Source: Anticarsia gemmatalis | Taxonomy: Eukaryota; Arthropoda; Insecta; Lepidoptera; Erebidae | NCBI RefSeq assembly: GCF_050436995.1 | Contig: NC_134770.1 | Location: forward strand, 8,690,501 to 8,754,500 | Direction of reading: 5' to 3' | DNA: 64,000 nucleotides | Program-made: the position numbers and the translations under genes | In this document: piece by piece, positions 1 to 10,530 of the stretch | Layout: each line of letters starts with the position of its first letter | Position numbering within the stretch: position 1 is the stretch's first letter | The notes under the pieces: generated by a model | The model's input: only the letters and a program-made list of their open reading frames with translations | Databases searched by the model: none | What the model was told of the DNA's origin: nothing

Positions 1-115
1 GCCAAGTGCGGGTTGGGGACTTTACATGCCCTCAATAAATGTATTAAACAATTTTTAGGCATGCAAGGTTTCCTTACGATGTTGTTGGAGCATGTGATAA
101 TTATTTCTAACATAT
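1..115 (-). mobile_element. tRNA-derived SINE, truncated by window edge
   Basis: This stretch matches the reverse-oriented body of the SINE at 48978-50038 almost base for base, from GCCAAGTGCGGGTTGGGGAC through the AGCATGTGATAATTATTTC segment. It differs by a deletion of about a dozen bases near 92. The head is missing on the right and the tail continues beyond the left edge of the window. Assignment rests only on similarity to the other copies here. Confidence 0.8.
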
Positions 116-784
116 AACCAAGAGAAAAGAGTTGACGTTATTATTTTAATGTTTCTTAAACATACTCTTCACCTTGTCAGCGTCTTGACATCGTCGCATA
201 AAACCTAGTCAACATTTCAAGCATACTAAGGTGAACGATGTATGTTCGCGTTAATCCTCATGTGTTATTAAATGCCTGTAGTCGTGAGTGAGCGCTGTCG
301 ACTGTCGACTGACGGCACTGGTACTAGCGCCGAGCACTGAACACACGCACCATTCAATACAGATGTTCCGCGTCACTGCAGCGACGTGACTCCTCACACT
401 GTGGGAGTTAAGACAATAGGTTCACTCCTTCGTTCTACTTACGACATAAAAATACTACTATGTTTATAGTTGTACAATCTATACAGTTTAGGATTTCCTT
501 GATGAAGACGTGTATCATTAAAATTGGGTATTTCACTCTTTGTCAATGTAAGAGTATAACTGATCATGACCACAGAATACTGCATACATACAAAAGACCA
601 CGCCTTATTTTCATAAAGGAGATACAGATAAAAATATACCCCGTGGTGCTATTCGTACAAACATCATTTGTTTCATTCCCTTTCGGTACTGCGCACCAGA
701 CCTCTCTTATGAACGCAATCATCAATCTGTAAATTTAATTTAATTGCGTACATCTCATAGTAAAATACCTGAAAGCCCATTTTT

Positions 785-850
785 TCCATGGAGGAAGTCA
801 GAGACCAAAGAACGCAACCTGGTCCAATCCATTCAAATTTCTCTTACCTC
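785..850 (-). mobile_element. Short interspersed repeat fragment
   Basis: Reverse-complemented, this shares the core GTTCTTTGGTCTCTG and its flanks with 36536-36640 on the plus strand. Two diverged copies in one window indicate a dispersed repeat. The family is not identified. Confidence 0.45.
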
Positions 851-966
851 ATTCACATCTACACATCACATACATACAAGTACAAAAAAGTATATAAATA
901 GTAAAGTATTATGATAAAGAATCCCGAGTGAATATACTGCACTCAATCTCCCACGTGGCAGTGTGC

Positions 967-1014
967 GTGACGCGTGCGGTCGCCGCGCGCACGCAACGCG
1001 ACCGCACGCGTCAC
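967..1014. repeat. Perfect GC-rich inverted repeat
   Basis: The left arm GTGACGCGTGCGGTCGC (967-983) has an exact 17-bp reverse complement at 998-1014, separated by a 14-bp GC-rich spacer. Similarity continues weakly outward (GGCAGTGTG against CGGTGTG). The palindrome stands alone in AT-rich DNA and contains CRE-like TGACG half sites. It could form a cruciform or be a symmetric protein-binding site; neither is shown. Confidence 0.85.
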
Positions 1015-1169
1015 ACCGCCACTAGCGACGATGAACATGTACACTGAGGCGATCACAGCGGGAAACAAGAGACTTTTAACATCAGCTTAATCTGCGCTGT
1101 TCATATAATTGACAATTAAGCTATACTGTCATAATATTTAATACTACATAATATATAGTATTTAAAGTC

Positions 1170-1265
1170 TAGTGGTGGTCTCAAAGTCTACTCCCCCCCC
1201 CCCCCTCCCTCTCACTACCGGAAGAGATCCTTGTCTAGCATTCGGACATAAATAAATTAAATAAA
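1170..1265 (+). mobile_element. Degenerate SINE 3' tail with poly(C)
   Basis: The order of features (GTGGTCTCAAAG, a C-rich run, CACTACCGG, AGATCCTTG, GGACATAAATAAATTAAATA) parallels the 3' end of the SINE at 3676-3992 with many substitutions. An uninterrupted C run near 1192-1205 probably expanded from the CCCCTCC of the ancestral copy. Confidence 0.5.
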
Positions 1266-1340
1266 GAATAGTAGATAATATTCAAAAACAAACGACGATG
1301 GGCTAATATGTTTTACATTGTATTAAAAGCCTTTAAATAA

Positions 1341-1816
1341 ATGCCATCGAAAAAAATACTGTAAAAACCTCAAGTCTCGCCGTAAAAAGTTGTGAGATCT
1401 ATATAATACCAAGTCGATTAATCTATTTAGTCTCTACTTAAAGGACCTTCTGTCTTAAGTTATTACGTATGTTATTATCATGCCAATTAAAAAAAAATAC
1501 CTTTAAAACAAATAGACCGACCTGGCCATCGCATGATTTTATTATTAGTATGTATCACACTACACAGCACGACGCGACGAGAAGTTAATGCTCCTGAAAT
1601 GTTAATGGCGAATTTGTGTTTTCTTGCGATGACCAAGTCGATCTATTTGTTTTAAAGGTATTTTTTTTTAATTGGCATGATAATAACATACGTAATAACT
1701 TAAGACAGAAGGTCCTTTAAGTAGAGACTAAATAGATTAATCGACTTGGTATTATATAGATCTCACAACTTTTTACGGCGAGACTTGAGGTTTTTACAGA
1801 ATGTTTTTGATGGCAT
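1341..1816. mobile_element. Foldback MITE with arms of about 190 bp
   Basis: The left arm (about 1341-1533) and right arm (about 1625-1816) are reverse complements over nearly their whole length, separated by a loop of about 90 bp. The outer ends read ATGCCATC on each side. The arms share long identical stretches, for example around the TTAATTGGCATGATAATAAC segment. There is no coding capacity, so a non-autonomous DNA transposon is the natural reading. I could not identify a clear target-site duplication. Confidence 0.85.
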
Positions 1817-2430
1817 CTCACTTCTTTTTGTAGAGCGAACATAAGTTCATTTTGTATGGAAAGACGTTTTTCTTTCATAATTCAACATATTTTCCTATGG
1901 GAATGTTGTTCAGTTTCATGGGCTAAACACCCTTACCCACCCTATACCCCCTCCCGTTATGCCACATATAGTAGGTACCTATTTACACCTATTTATTTTA
2001 TTTTCTACAGTAGCAATAATTCATTAACCGCAAATGTAACCTTGTAATCTTATACATTTATATGGGATTACAAAGTTATTGTTGTAGTTGGTGTATTTAC
2101 AAAACTGGACCGAAATTAGAAAATATTAAATTTTTCCCATGATTAAGACACTAAACCCTATTTGTATTCTAAATTTTAAGCTTCTAAGTCTGCTAGAAGT
2201 ACCTTAGACTTTTGATGATCGGTGAGTCAGTGAGTCAGTGAATCAGTGAGTGACAAAATTCAAAATTTTAACAAGTTGTCATTCTTAAACTACTGGTTCA
2301 AATTGACTGAAATTTTAAATATACCGTGTTTATACAATGACTTATTAGTTGCTGAAAATCCAGGCTTCTAGTTTTATCCACAACGAAATTATAGGGGTGT
2401 CAAAAATAGCCCGAATTGCTTCGAGAAAAG

Positions 2431-2550
2431 GATGTTACGGCCGTGCCGCTTTTTTTTTGCTCGACTTGCGGGGGCACTTCCGTGCCCCCAGATGTTACGG
2501 CCGTGCCGCTTTTTTTTTGCTCGACTTGCGGGGGCACTTCCGTGCCCCCA
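2431..2550. repeat. Exact 60-bp tandem duplication with hairpin
   Basis: Two identical 60-bp units (2431-2490 and 2491-2550) each start GATGTTACGGCCGTGCCGC and end in a perfect 8-bp stem with a 4-base loop, GGGGGCAC-TTCC-GTGCCCCC (2470-2489 in the first). The DNA just upstream (2210-2430), with repeated GAGTCAGT words, looks like transposon remnant. A hairpin at the end of a repeat resembles the 3' terminus of Helitron-type elements, but I see no CTRR end. Confidence 0.8.
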
Positions 2551-3384
2551 GATAAAGATTAAAACATAAGTAGATGCAGTGCATATACAATATTGTTGTC
2601 AATTTTAAGGCTGTCATTTTACTTTGATCGCTACTCAATATACATTTTATTGACTGCGAAATTCCTAATAATAAGTAAAGAATTTATCGTTGTTCATTTT
2701 AAATTGTATCATACTGTAACATTGTGAGTATTTCTGTGAATCTGACCTGTTATTAGGTTCGTATTATTTGTTTGTTTGTTTGTGTGTGTGTGTATGTGTG
2801 TGTATGAGTTCTGCGAATATCGCTCGCGTATCAAACGTCAATAAAATATTTGATTGAAGAATCTCTTTGTTAAAATCATTGTATTCGATTCAATAAAAAC
2901 TGGAACATGAACAATCAACTTACTAAAGCCCTCAATTCTGTGAAACGATGAAGTTTCGGCGTTCAATATAAAAAGGCTCGCAAGTTTAAATATTGCACAT
3001 TGATAGAATAGGAGTATTCGTTTCTGTCTTATATTAAATACATTTCTTGGTGATGTCTACATTATATTGATCCTCTGTTATAATAGAACAGGAAAACATA
3101 TTAAGGTTTTCTATAAACGATCCATGAAGTAACCTGAAAATTCCCTAAACTGCACTTGGCCACAAACTGACTAGAATTGTTCCCCGCATTATAGTAATCG
3201 GTTAAACTTCATCTTGTAATATATAAATATTATATTCGAAAGCTTAAGCGCAAATTATGTCATATCTTGTTATGTCGCAGTAAATATGTCACAAGCTAAA
3301 TGATTCGTAGCGTCTACGACGTAGGCTCACGTTACGTCTGCTCATCCAGTTAGCAATAACGAGGGCAGTGCGTCATCACCGTGG

Positions 3385-3435
3385 TAATGTGCTACGACCG
3401 CTACGAGTGCTACGAGCGCTACGGTGCTACGAGCA
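3385..3435. other. GCTACG motif cluster 1
   Basis: Five copies of GCTACG occur within about 45 bp, separated by 2-3 bases. Similar clusters occur at 5934-5996, 25596-25650, 27216-27290 and 30610-30665. The function is unknown. Confidence 0.6.
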
Positions 3436-3675
3436 ATCGCGACGTTTCAATTTGTCTTCACCTCGTCCGAACGAGTTGTGACGCGATGTGAGGCCATTAA
3501 ACACACGATTTCGATGTTAATCTATTAATTCATAAATAGAAAAATGTTTAATTAAAATGAGAGTTCAAGAAATAGCAGATAAATATTTATGTTTTTGACA
3601 ATTATGGCAACAACAATGAATACCCCAAAATACCTAATTAACATTAATAACTAGATGGTATGTTATATGGTATAT

Positions 3676-3992
3676 GCAGTGATAGCCGAGTGGTATAAGT
3701 TGACACCTCCCACGCAAGTGGTCGCAGGTTCGAACCCGAGGCAACACACCAATGACTTTTCGAAGTTATGTGTGAATTATAAATAATTAGAACATGCTCC
3801 AACGGTGAAGGAAAACATCGTGAGGAAACCTTGGATGCCTAAAATTTGTTTAAAACATTTATTGAGGGCATGCAAAGTCCCCAACCCACACTTGGCCAGC
3901 GTGGTGGACTCAAGGCCTAACCCCTCCCTCATTACGGGAGGAGACCCTTGCCCAGCAGTGGGACAGTAATGGGTTAAATTTATTTATTTATA
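3676..3992 (+). mobile_element. Full-length tRNA-derived SINE
   Basis: The head carries an RNA polymerase III A box (TGATAGCCGAGTGG, 3680-3693) and B box (GGTTCGAACCC, 3727-3737), followed by a body shared with copies at 1-115 and 48978-50038. It ends with CAGTGGGACAGTAATGGGTT and a TTTA-rich tail. It is not a tRNA gene: there is no cloverleaf beyond the two promoter boxes and the conserved body is about 250 bp long. Confidence 0.9.
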
Positions 3993-5459
3993 TTATGTTA
4001 CTTAGTAAGACAAGAATAATTACTAAATATCGAATACCGTTTCTTATCAAGTCAGGAACAAGACCAAATCTTTGAATGAAAGTCCTGTTAAAGGAATAAA
4101 TAAAATCCTGTTCAACAAGGTTTACCAACTTCTCCAAGTCGTCATAAGATTGTGGAAATTCTACAACATATTAACAACAGACCTATTATATTGTGATTAT
4201 CTGGTGGCTGATGTCGCGCGCGTGGTGGCCCGCGCGAGCTGCGGTGCGACAGTTTATTGCATCTGAGTGTCATCTCCTCGTGGAGCCGCGTGACGTCATC
4301 ACACACATATTGCTACTATCACTTGATCGCTTTTTAATCACCTGCGTAATGTAAACAGGGCTTCTTGGATTTTATTTCTTATCTACGCTAGTCCATTGCT
4401 GGTATAAGACATCTTGATTTGGGATTTATCTGATTTATTTATCATCTAATTACTATACACCTTTATTTCACTAAGTCAAAATTGTTGGTTTCATCCAACA
4501 AATGTAATAATCTACTCTTCAAATCCTATACATTTTAAATAGCTCTGAGACGGGATACCTTTCTGATTGCGTTTGATGTAGTTATTAGGTCAAACTATAG
4601 ACCCCATATCCGAGAGACTACCCTACTTATTTTAAACAGTTTTATTATTTCTAAGTTTGCGGGTAGATCATACGTGTGTGTTCAATAAAGTGCAGATGTT
4701 AGTGTCGGCTCACTTGAGACGCTCATGTTTATGAATCACCTCCTCGCTTGACCTTCAACACTCGTCCGTGCTCACACTTTTTTCTGAACTGGTTCTCTGG
4801 TTGCTGGTTTTCTGGTTTTCTGAACTGACACTGTGAGTGTCAGTTCAGAAATAAGTGACAAATATTTTCTGAGAAGTAAAAAAAAAATCTGGCGCAATTC
4901 CATATGGTATTTGTATTGATGGAAGAAATAAAGAAAAGATCATTGAATACTTAATATTGCGCTTCGATAATTTGATGCGGGCAGAGGCTTAAGAATTTCA
5001 CTTGATTCGCTCTCTACAAATATTGAAATTAAAATAAGCTAAATATATCGTATAGCAGGGACGTTACAAACATACAAATCACACAAAGTGGTGTGTAGAT
5101 CGTAGTTGATGCTATATTATATAAAACGGTTCACATTTCCCTCGTATATTTATGTAAAGTTTATAATAACACGGTCTGTTTGGTCGGCGTGCCTCGCTCG
5201 TGTTTGTGATGCAACTACTTAAGTAAACTGTATCAATAGGCGGAGCGGAGGCGAGGCGAGGGCGAGGCGGGGCGGGGCGCGGTGATCGCGCGTTATAACG
5301 TTACGACTGCCATCAGCCGGAGACGCGGCGCATCACGATGCTGTGGACACACTACTTATAGTTCAGACATGACACATTTTATGTATTAATAATTATCATG
5401 GAAAAAATATCTGTTATGAGCCAAAGTGGTCTTGATTTTCCAACTTCTACCTGAATGCT

Positions 5460-5700
5460 ATCGAAATGCTGTCAAAGTCAAATATTCTTTATTTCATAAA
5501 CTTTAACAAGTATTTGAAATCGTCAAAACATTTTTTATCTACCACCGTTTCGGAAAAGCTGTTGCTAGTGAGAAGAAAAAACTAACTAAAAAAAAAACGG
5601 CTTTCTCCTTTTTTTTTAAATGTCTATATTTACATTATATCCCTTACGTAATTAGTTTGAAATAAATAAGTTAAAAAAAAACCGTCCTAAAAAACTCATG
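5460..5700 (-). mobile_element. Probable LINE 3'-end remnant
   Basis: The words CAAAGTCAAATATTCTTTATT and CTACCACCGTTTCGGAA in this order are typical of an old, very widespread lepidopteran interspersed repeat. The AATAAAG on the complementary strand suggests its 3' end points left. Identification is from memory of the motif. Confidence 0.4.
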
Positions 5701-5933
5701 CTGTGGGTTCAAACTGTTCAAAGTATGTTCAACTAATTGAAATCCTTACCAAGCTATAAATTAGAGGGCATTTGTTTAGACTACCTGAATATTAAGTGCG
5801 ATAATATTTATAGAAATATGTTTTTGTTATTAACGTTCATAAATGTGTCAAGTTCACACAGTATGTGATATGACATAAGCAAGTTTGTCGGTAATATGTG
5901 CCGCTTGCCTACTTAGCATATGCTATCGCGGCC

Positions 5934-5996
5934 TGCTACGAGACTACGGGGCTACGAGGCTACGGCGCTACGGTGCTACGTACTACGTGCTACGGA
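5934..5996. other. GCTACG motif cluster 2
   Basis: Eight CTACG words fall within about 60 bp, six of them preceded by G and two by A. It is the densest of the five clusters in the window. Confidence 0.65.
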
Positions 5997-8900
5997 CGTG
6001 TAGACCTCTTAGGAGAGCTGCACACACTATGTAATCACTTTGAAGAGCCGCTCAAAGCTCTTGCATGAAGATAAAGGACCTGGCTTAAGCAATCTTTGCA
6101 GTGATTAAAATGGATGACCGCATTAACATGGCTTAAGCGTTATAAGAATTTTGAATGAGTTATACGTTGTCTTTGCACTTAGCTTACCGACCCTAGGAAC
6201 ATTTTACAATCTGAGACTGGCTTTTAGGATAAGTTTAATTCCAAAACTGAAAAGAAACAATGACATCCGATATGTGATATTTTTCCAAGTAGGTACCTGT
6301 ACAACGTGTAGTGCGCCTAACGTGCAGATTGTCGCGATTCTATCAGCGCAGGTTAATGTTATCGCGATACAACGCGCCTTCCTTTTACACAACACTACAC
6401 ACACACATACAAACTATACTGATACACTCTAATACAATACACGTACACATACGATGTTCTATTTTTACGCAAAGCTTATATTATATGCTATATGACTTTA
6501 TAGTAGGCAAAGTCACTGTATGACTTTGTAGGTCAATACGTTTTTACAATAAACTGATAAGAGCGGCATTTGCATTTGGCACAAATACACCGAGCTGTCG
6601 CGAGGTCATTTGTATCGTTTTAAAGAGAAAGAGTTTTACCAGTGAAATTCTGAGTACTTATACATAGCCAAAACTCTGTAGTTTTATAACATTTAAGGAA
6701 ACCTTTTGTCGAAATATAACTTCTTGAAAGGCAGTCACAGAAAGTCAAATATAAAAACAATAGACACAGATTAGAACCTGATTCAAAACTTGCATTTTCC
6801 ACAAATTATCATCGAATCCAAGACCCTAGAAAGTATCAACATAACACCTGCATTACCAACTGTGTTACGTGCAACTTTATGTTTAACATTCAGAAGGTGT
6901 GCGTGTCAGTGTGAGTGTGAGGAGTGTTCAGACAAATCAAGCTGTATCCTCGCGATAGCATCACTCCGCTGTATTTACACCTCGCCCTCGCTCTTATCAC
7001 TGTTATCAGTACTATCGGTACTGTCTGTAGTGTCTGTAGTGTCGGCGGCGGCGCCCTACTTCCAGTGGCCGACACTTTATACACCCACTTACAACCTAAG
7101 GGCTATTGTACATTTCTCGGAAACACCGAGCGATCAGGTTTCCTTTCCATTTTTTATTTTTCTAGTCTAGATCTAGCCTTTGATAAGATTTTTTAATCTG
7201 GAACATACAACTGTATTGTTTTGATATTTAATCTATCATTCATGTTCTTTATTGATGTTCACAAGTAAAAGTTGGAAGGCCCTGAAAACCATAACAACCT
7301 ATTGACTAATTTATGGTGCAGTAGTCTTAGATATGTTACGTAAATATGTATAATAATATACGTATATGTTCTTGAAAATAACTAGAAGGAGAGATTTTAT
7401 TTAACTTGAAATGAAAGTACAAAAGGTTTAGCTAACAAAATATGTTTATGGCACATAGACTGAATTACTATCTAATCCCTTAACCAACCAAACATCGCAA
7501 TTATTGATACAGGTGATAGGGCAATAAACCAAAGAGCTATACTTTTCAAAAGACTAAACATTCTCGAAGATCTTTTTAGTGCCACGTGCAAGCTCCACTT
7601 TCTTACAATTACCGGTAACCTGTGTAACGATTACTCGCGCGTTACACAGACACACTACATACTACACACTAGACACTAGACACTGGACAGGCTGATCGCA
7701 GATACGTTCGCTTATCAATGTAGTTTATGTTCATTATTAACTCACTTGGCTGTTTTACTGCTCTATTTAACAAAGTAGAATTAAGTTATTTTCGCTATGT
7801 AATAGTGAAGTTAAAATACAAGGTGACAAAGAAGTTTTTTTACTCAAATAACAAATTGGCAACTATTGAATTATTCATCTCAACGTTTAGTCTTCTCCTA
7901 GTTAAGGCCATTTTTGTTAAACATTTTAAGGCACTATGATGGAGTTAAAAATAAGCAATAAAGAATCAAAAATAAATTGTTTTGAAAAATAAATGAGCAG
8001 AGAATTATGAAAATGTTCAAGAATCATAGAATAGTAATTTTAGAGCACAGAATCACGCCAGCCTAGCTTAAAGTCACCCTGTACGTAGTGGCTGTATAGG
8101 AGCATGTGTGCTATGTGTAGAGATGCTTAATAATGAGATATTAACTGATAAACACGATTAGTGACGACTCACGACCTGCACTCGCGGTTAACACCATGAG
8201 TTAGACACTCACACATTTACTAATTCGATAGCATAGATAGGATATCTTTCTCTAATAGTAGGTAAACAGGCTTTCTAAGCTACTCGGGCCCCTTTTGGAC
8301 TTTTGGATTATTTCAATTGACAACAACCAGGACTGAATTTCAAATACCACCTCGAGGACCCCTACGGAATGGCTTCGTCTGAGATTTCTTAATTTTCTTA
8401 ATCACTTGTCGATCGCTACTTATAACAACGTGCGATGTCAGTTTGTTATTAATCAGTTATAACAGCACGACACAAACACCCCCGTCACCCACAACCTGCA
8501 AGTAACAAAGTACTGCTCAGTTCAGTAGCTGCTGTAAGAAGTAGCGTCAACTAACACAAGAGACAACACCTCAACTCGCGCACAACTCGTCTTGATGTAT
8601 GCACGTCTTAATATGCACATACCTAATTACTTGCTACACTCTCATGCACTTATTACTTCTTTGAAACGTCTTTACATTTTTTATAATAATTTCTAACTTG
8701 TGCTGGTGTGTTTTCTATTACTTCGTCATAGTTTTTTACATTGCTTTAATGGAAATCGTAGTGTGCCACATATTTATCGGGGTGAAGAGAAATCTTATAA
8801 TTTCTCTAAGGGACCATGTGACTCTTTATTAAACATACAAACATTTACATGCAACTAACATGCTTAGTATTGGTGATCAATGCATCGCTTCGTACTTTCT

Positions 8901-9594
8901 ATGGGAACTTGGAAAACCAACTAAAGAGAATCCTCTTTGTCGAATCAGTGCAGACAAAAGCTATCAATATGTGAGCATTCATCTATATCTGGTATCAAAG
9001 CTTGTAAACCTTTCGAATAATTGACCCCACAGCACAGCACTGCAGTGAGTGCAACTGTTCATAAATACTCGTAACTCATAAACATTCACGTTTCACATAC
9101 ATTAATGAACAAATCATTCCGCTCTAAACCAAACGTGACGTCACATGTGCCGGTGCGCGAACTGACACTACCGACACGCTTCATACGTGCGCTATCCGAT
9201 ACGCGTCATTGCGTCATGCCCCGCCATGACGGACGAGCATAACGTGCATGACGCCGCGACTGAATGACGACCAATGACAGGATATTTGCGACTCATATTA
9301 ACAGAAACTATGATCGAAAGGTAAATTAATTATTCCAAGCTTTTTGATCGTACAAATACGATGGTTTGAAAAAAAATCCGCTCACTTTGTTGTAGTCGTA
9401 GAAGTTTACTTTAGCCTTTAAAAGTTATTTTGAGCAATGCAGAAAACATGGCACAGGTGTCATAATATATGCACGCCTTGCTCTCTTGAGATTGTGTGAC
9501 GCATTGAATGAGTTGCATTCTGTATGGTTCAAGCTAACAGAATCTCCATTTGCATTAATCGCCGTGTATCAGTATCTTGTTAGGCAATGTACCA

Positions 9595-9830
9595 GCCAGT
9601 TGTGCTCACCGGTCAGTAAACGATCTGTGGGTTAAGCAGTTTTATAGATGGATGTCCATATAGTGGTATTTGAACTGAGCGTGTTCGTGCTTCGGAGGGC
9701 ACGTAAAAAGTCGGTCCCGGTTGTTGTCAATTAAGATAACAGTCGTAAAGCCACGTCAAAGTCCTTTCGGAACGCTTGAACAACTAGGTTGACCACTAAC
9801 CATACAATAGATAGAGATAGTAGACAATGT
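9595..9830 (+). mobile_element. Lepidopteran interspersed repeat copy
   Basis: The ordered words GTGCTTCGGAGGGCACGT, AAAGTCGGTCCCGGTTGTTG, GCCACGTCAAAGTCCTTTCGG and GACCACTAACCATACAATAG are a recognisable repeat consensus seen across moth and butterfly genomes, probably a non-LTR 3' end. There is no coding capacity. Confidence 0.6.
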
Positions 9831-10470
9831 AATAAAAAGTTTTAGCTGATTAGTAATCAGTATACAATATTACTAAGTACCAGCATCAGATATTATCCAA
9901 GTGAGGTGAGAACGCTTTGCGTCCGCACCTCCACACAACTCTCCACATGACTGTCAGATGTCAGCAGACATCAAACATGCGACATGATCGCGCCTCCCGT
10001 ACATTACTAGCTCGCGGCGACATAGTGTACACCACAACGGTACCACAACTCACTACAGTCAGGTGTTTTAAACCATCAGTTTCACGATAAGTCAAATAAT
10101 TTAGTTATCCAGGTAGGTACTACTTGTCTACAGAGTTTGTAATGTTCTAAAGACAGTGAGTTGTTTAGCTAAAGCATGATGCTTGTAGAAAAATTACCTA
10201 ATTTGACACCAAAAAGATCCACAATTTAGTAAATGTAACATTCAAATCAAAGCAAAAACGTCTTAGTTATTAGTTTATTAGTGGTTTACTCAAAAGCCAT
10301 GTAGTGTCCTTTAAAACAAAGTTAATTTATAATTAATCACATACATGTACATATGTAAGACTGCTGTAGCTTATGTACACTGTGTGAGTGGGCGCGGTGT
10401 GTAGCGACGTTGACGTACAAATGAAACGCCAATCATTTGACATCGATGCAGCGCACGATGCAGCGCGCCG

Positions 10471-10530
10471 CGTCACACCACGTCACACCACGTCACACCA
10501 CGTCACAGCGCGTCACACGTCATGACGTCA
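10471..10530. promoter_or_regulatory. 10-bp phased CGTCAC array plus CRE palindrome
   Basis: CGTCAC begins at 10471, 10481, 10491, 10501 and 10511, exactly ten bases apart, and is followed by the full CRE palindrome TGACGTCA at 10523-10530. CGTCAC contains the CGTCA half site of CREB/ATF-type bZIP proteins. The spacing places all copies on one face of the helix. Whether it is a working enhancer or a young minisatellite is unresolved. Confidence 0.6.

Larger units (their letters stand above)
1817..3675. other. Intergenic, no gene seen
   Basis: Apart from the 60-bp duplication and a GT-rich microsatellite near 2760-2800, I see no supportable gene. A cluster of CTACG words lies at 3385-3435. 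Confidence 0.6.
3993..9594. other. Intergenic, no gene supported
   Basis: AT-rich DNA with stop codons in all frames and only short random ORFs. Local items are a GC-rich GGCGAGG/GGCGGGG patch near 5235-5285, a LINE-like remnant near 5460-5700, a CTACG cluster at 5934-5996, CA-rich tracts near 6400, and TGACG-rich DNA near 9130-9270. Confidence 0.55.

Noticed and set aside
3676..3750. tRNA gene
   Set aside because: A and B boxes belong to a SINE head; no complete cloverleaf, and the shared body continues for 250 bp. The same applies at 52890-52985.
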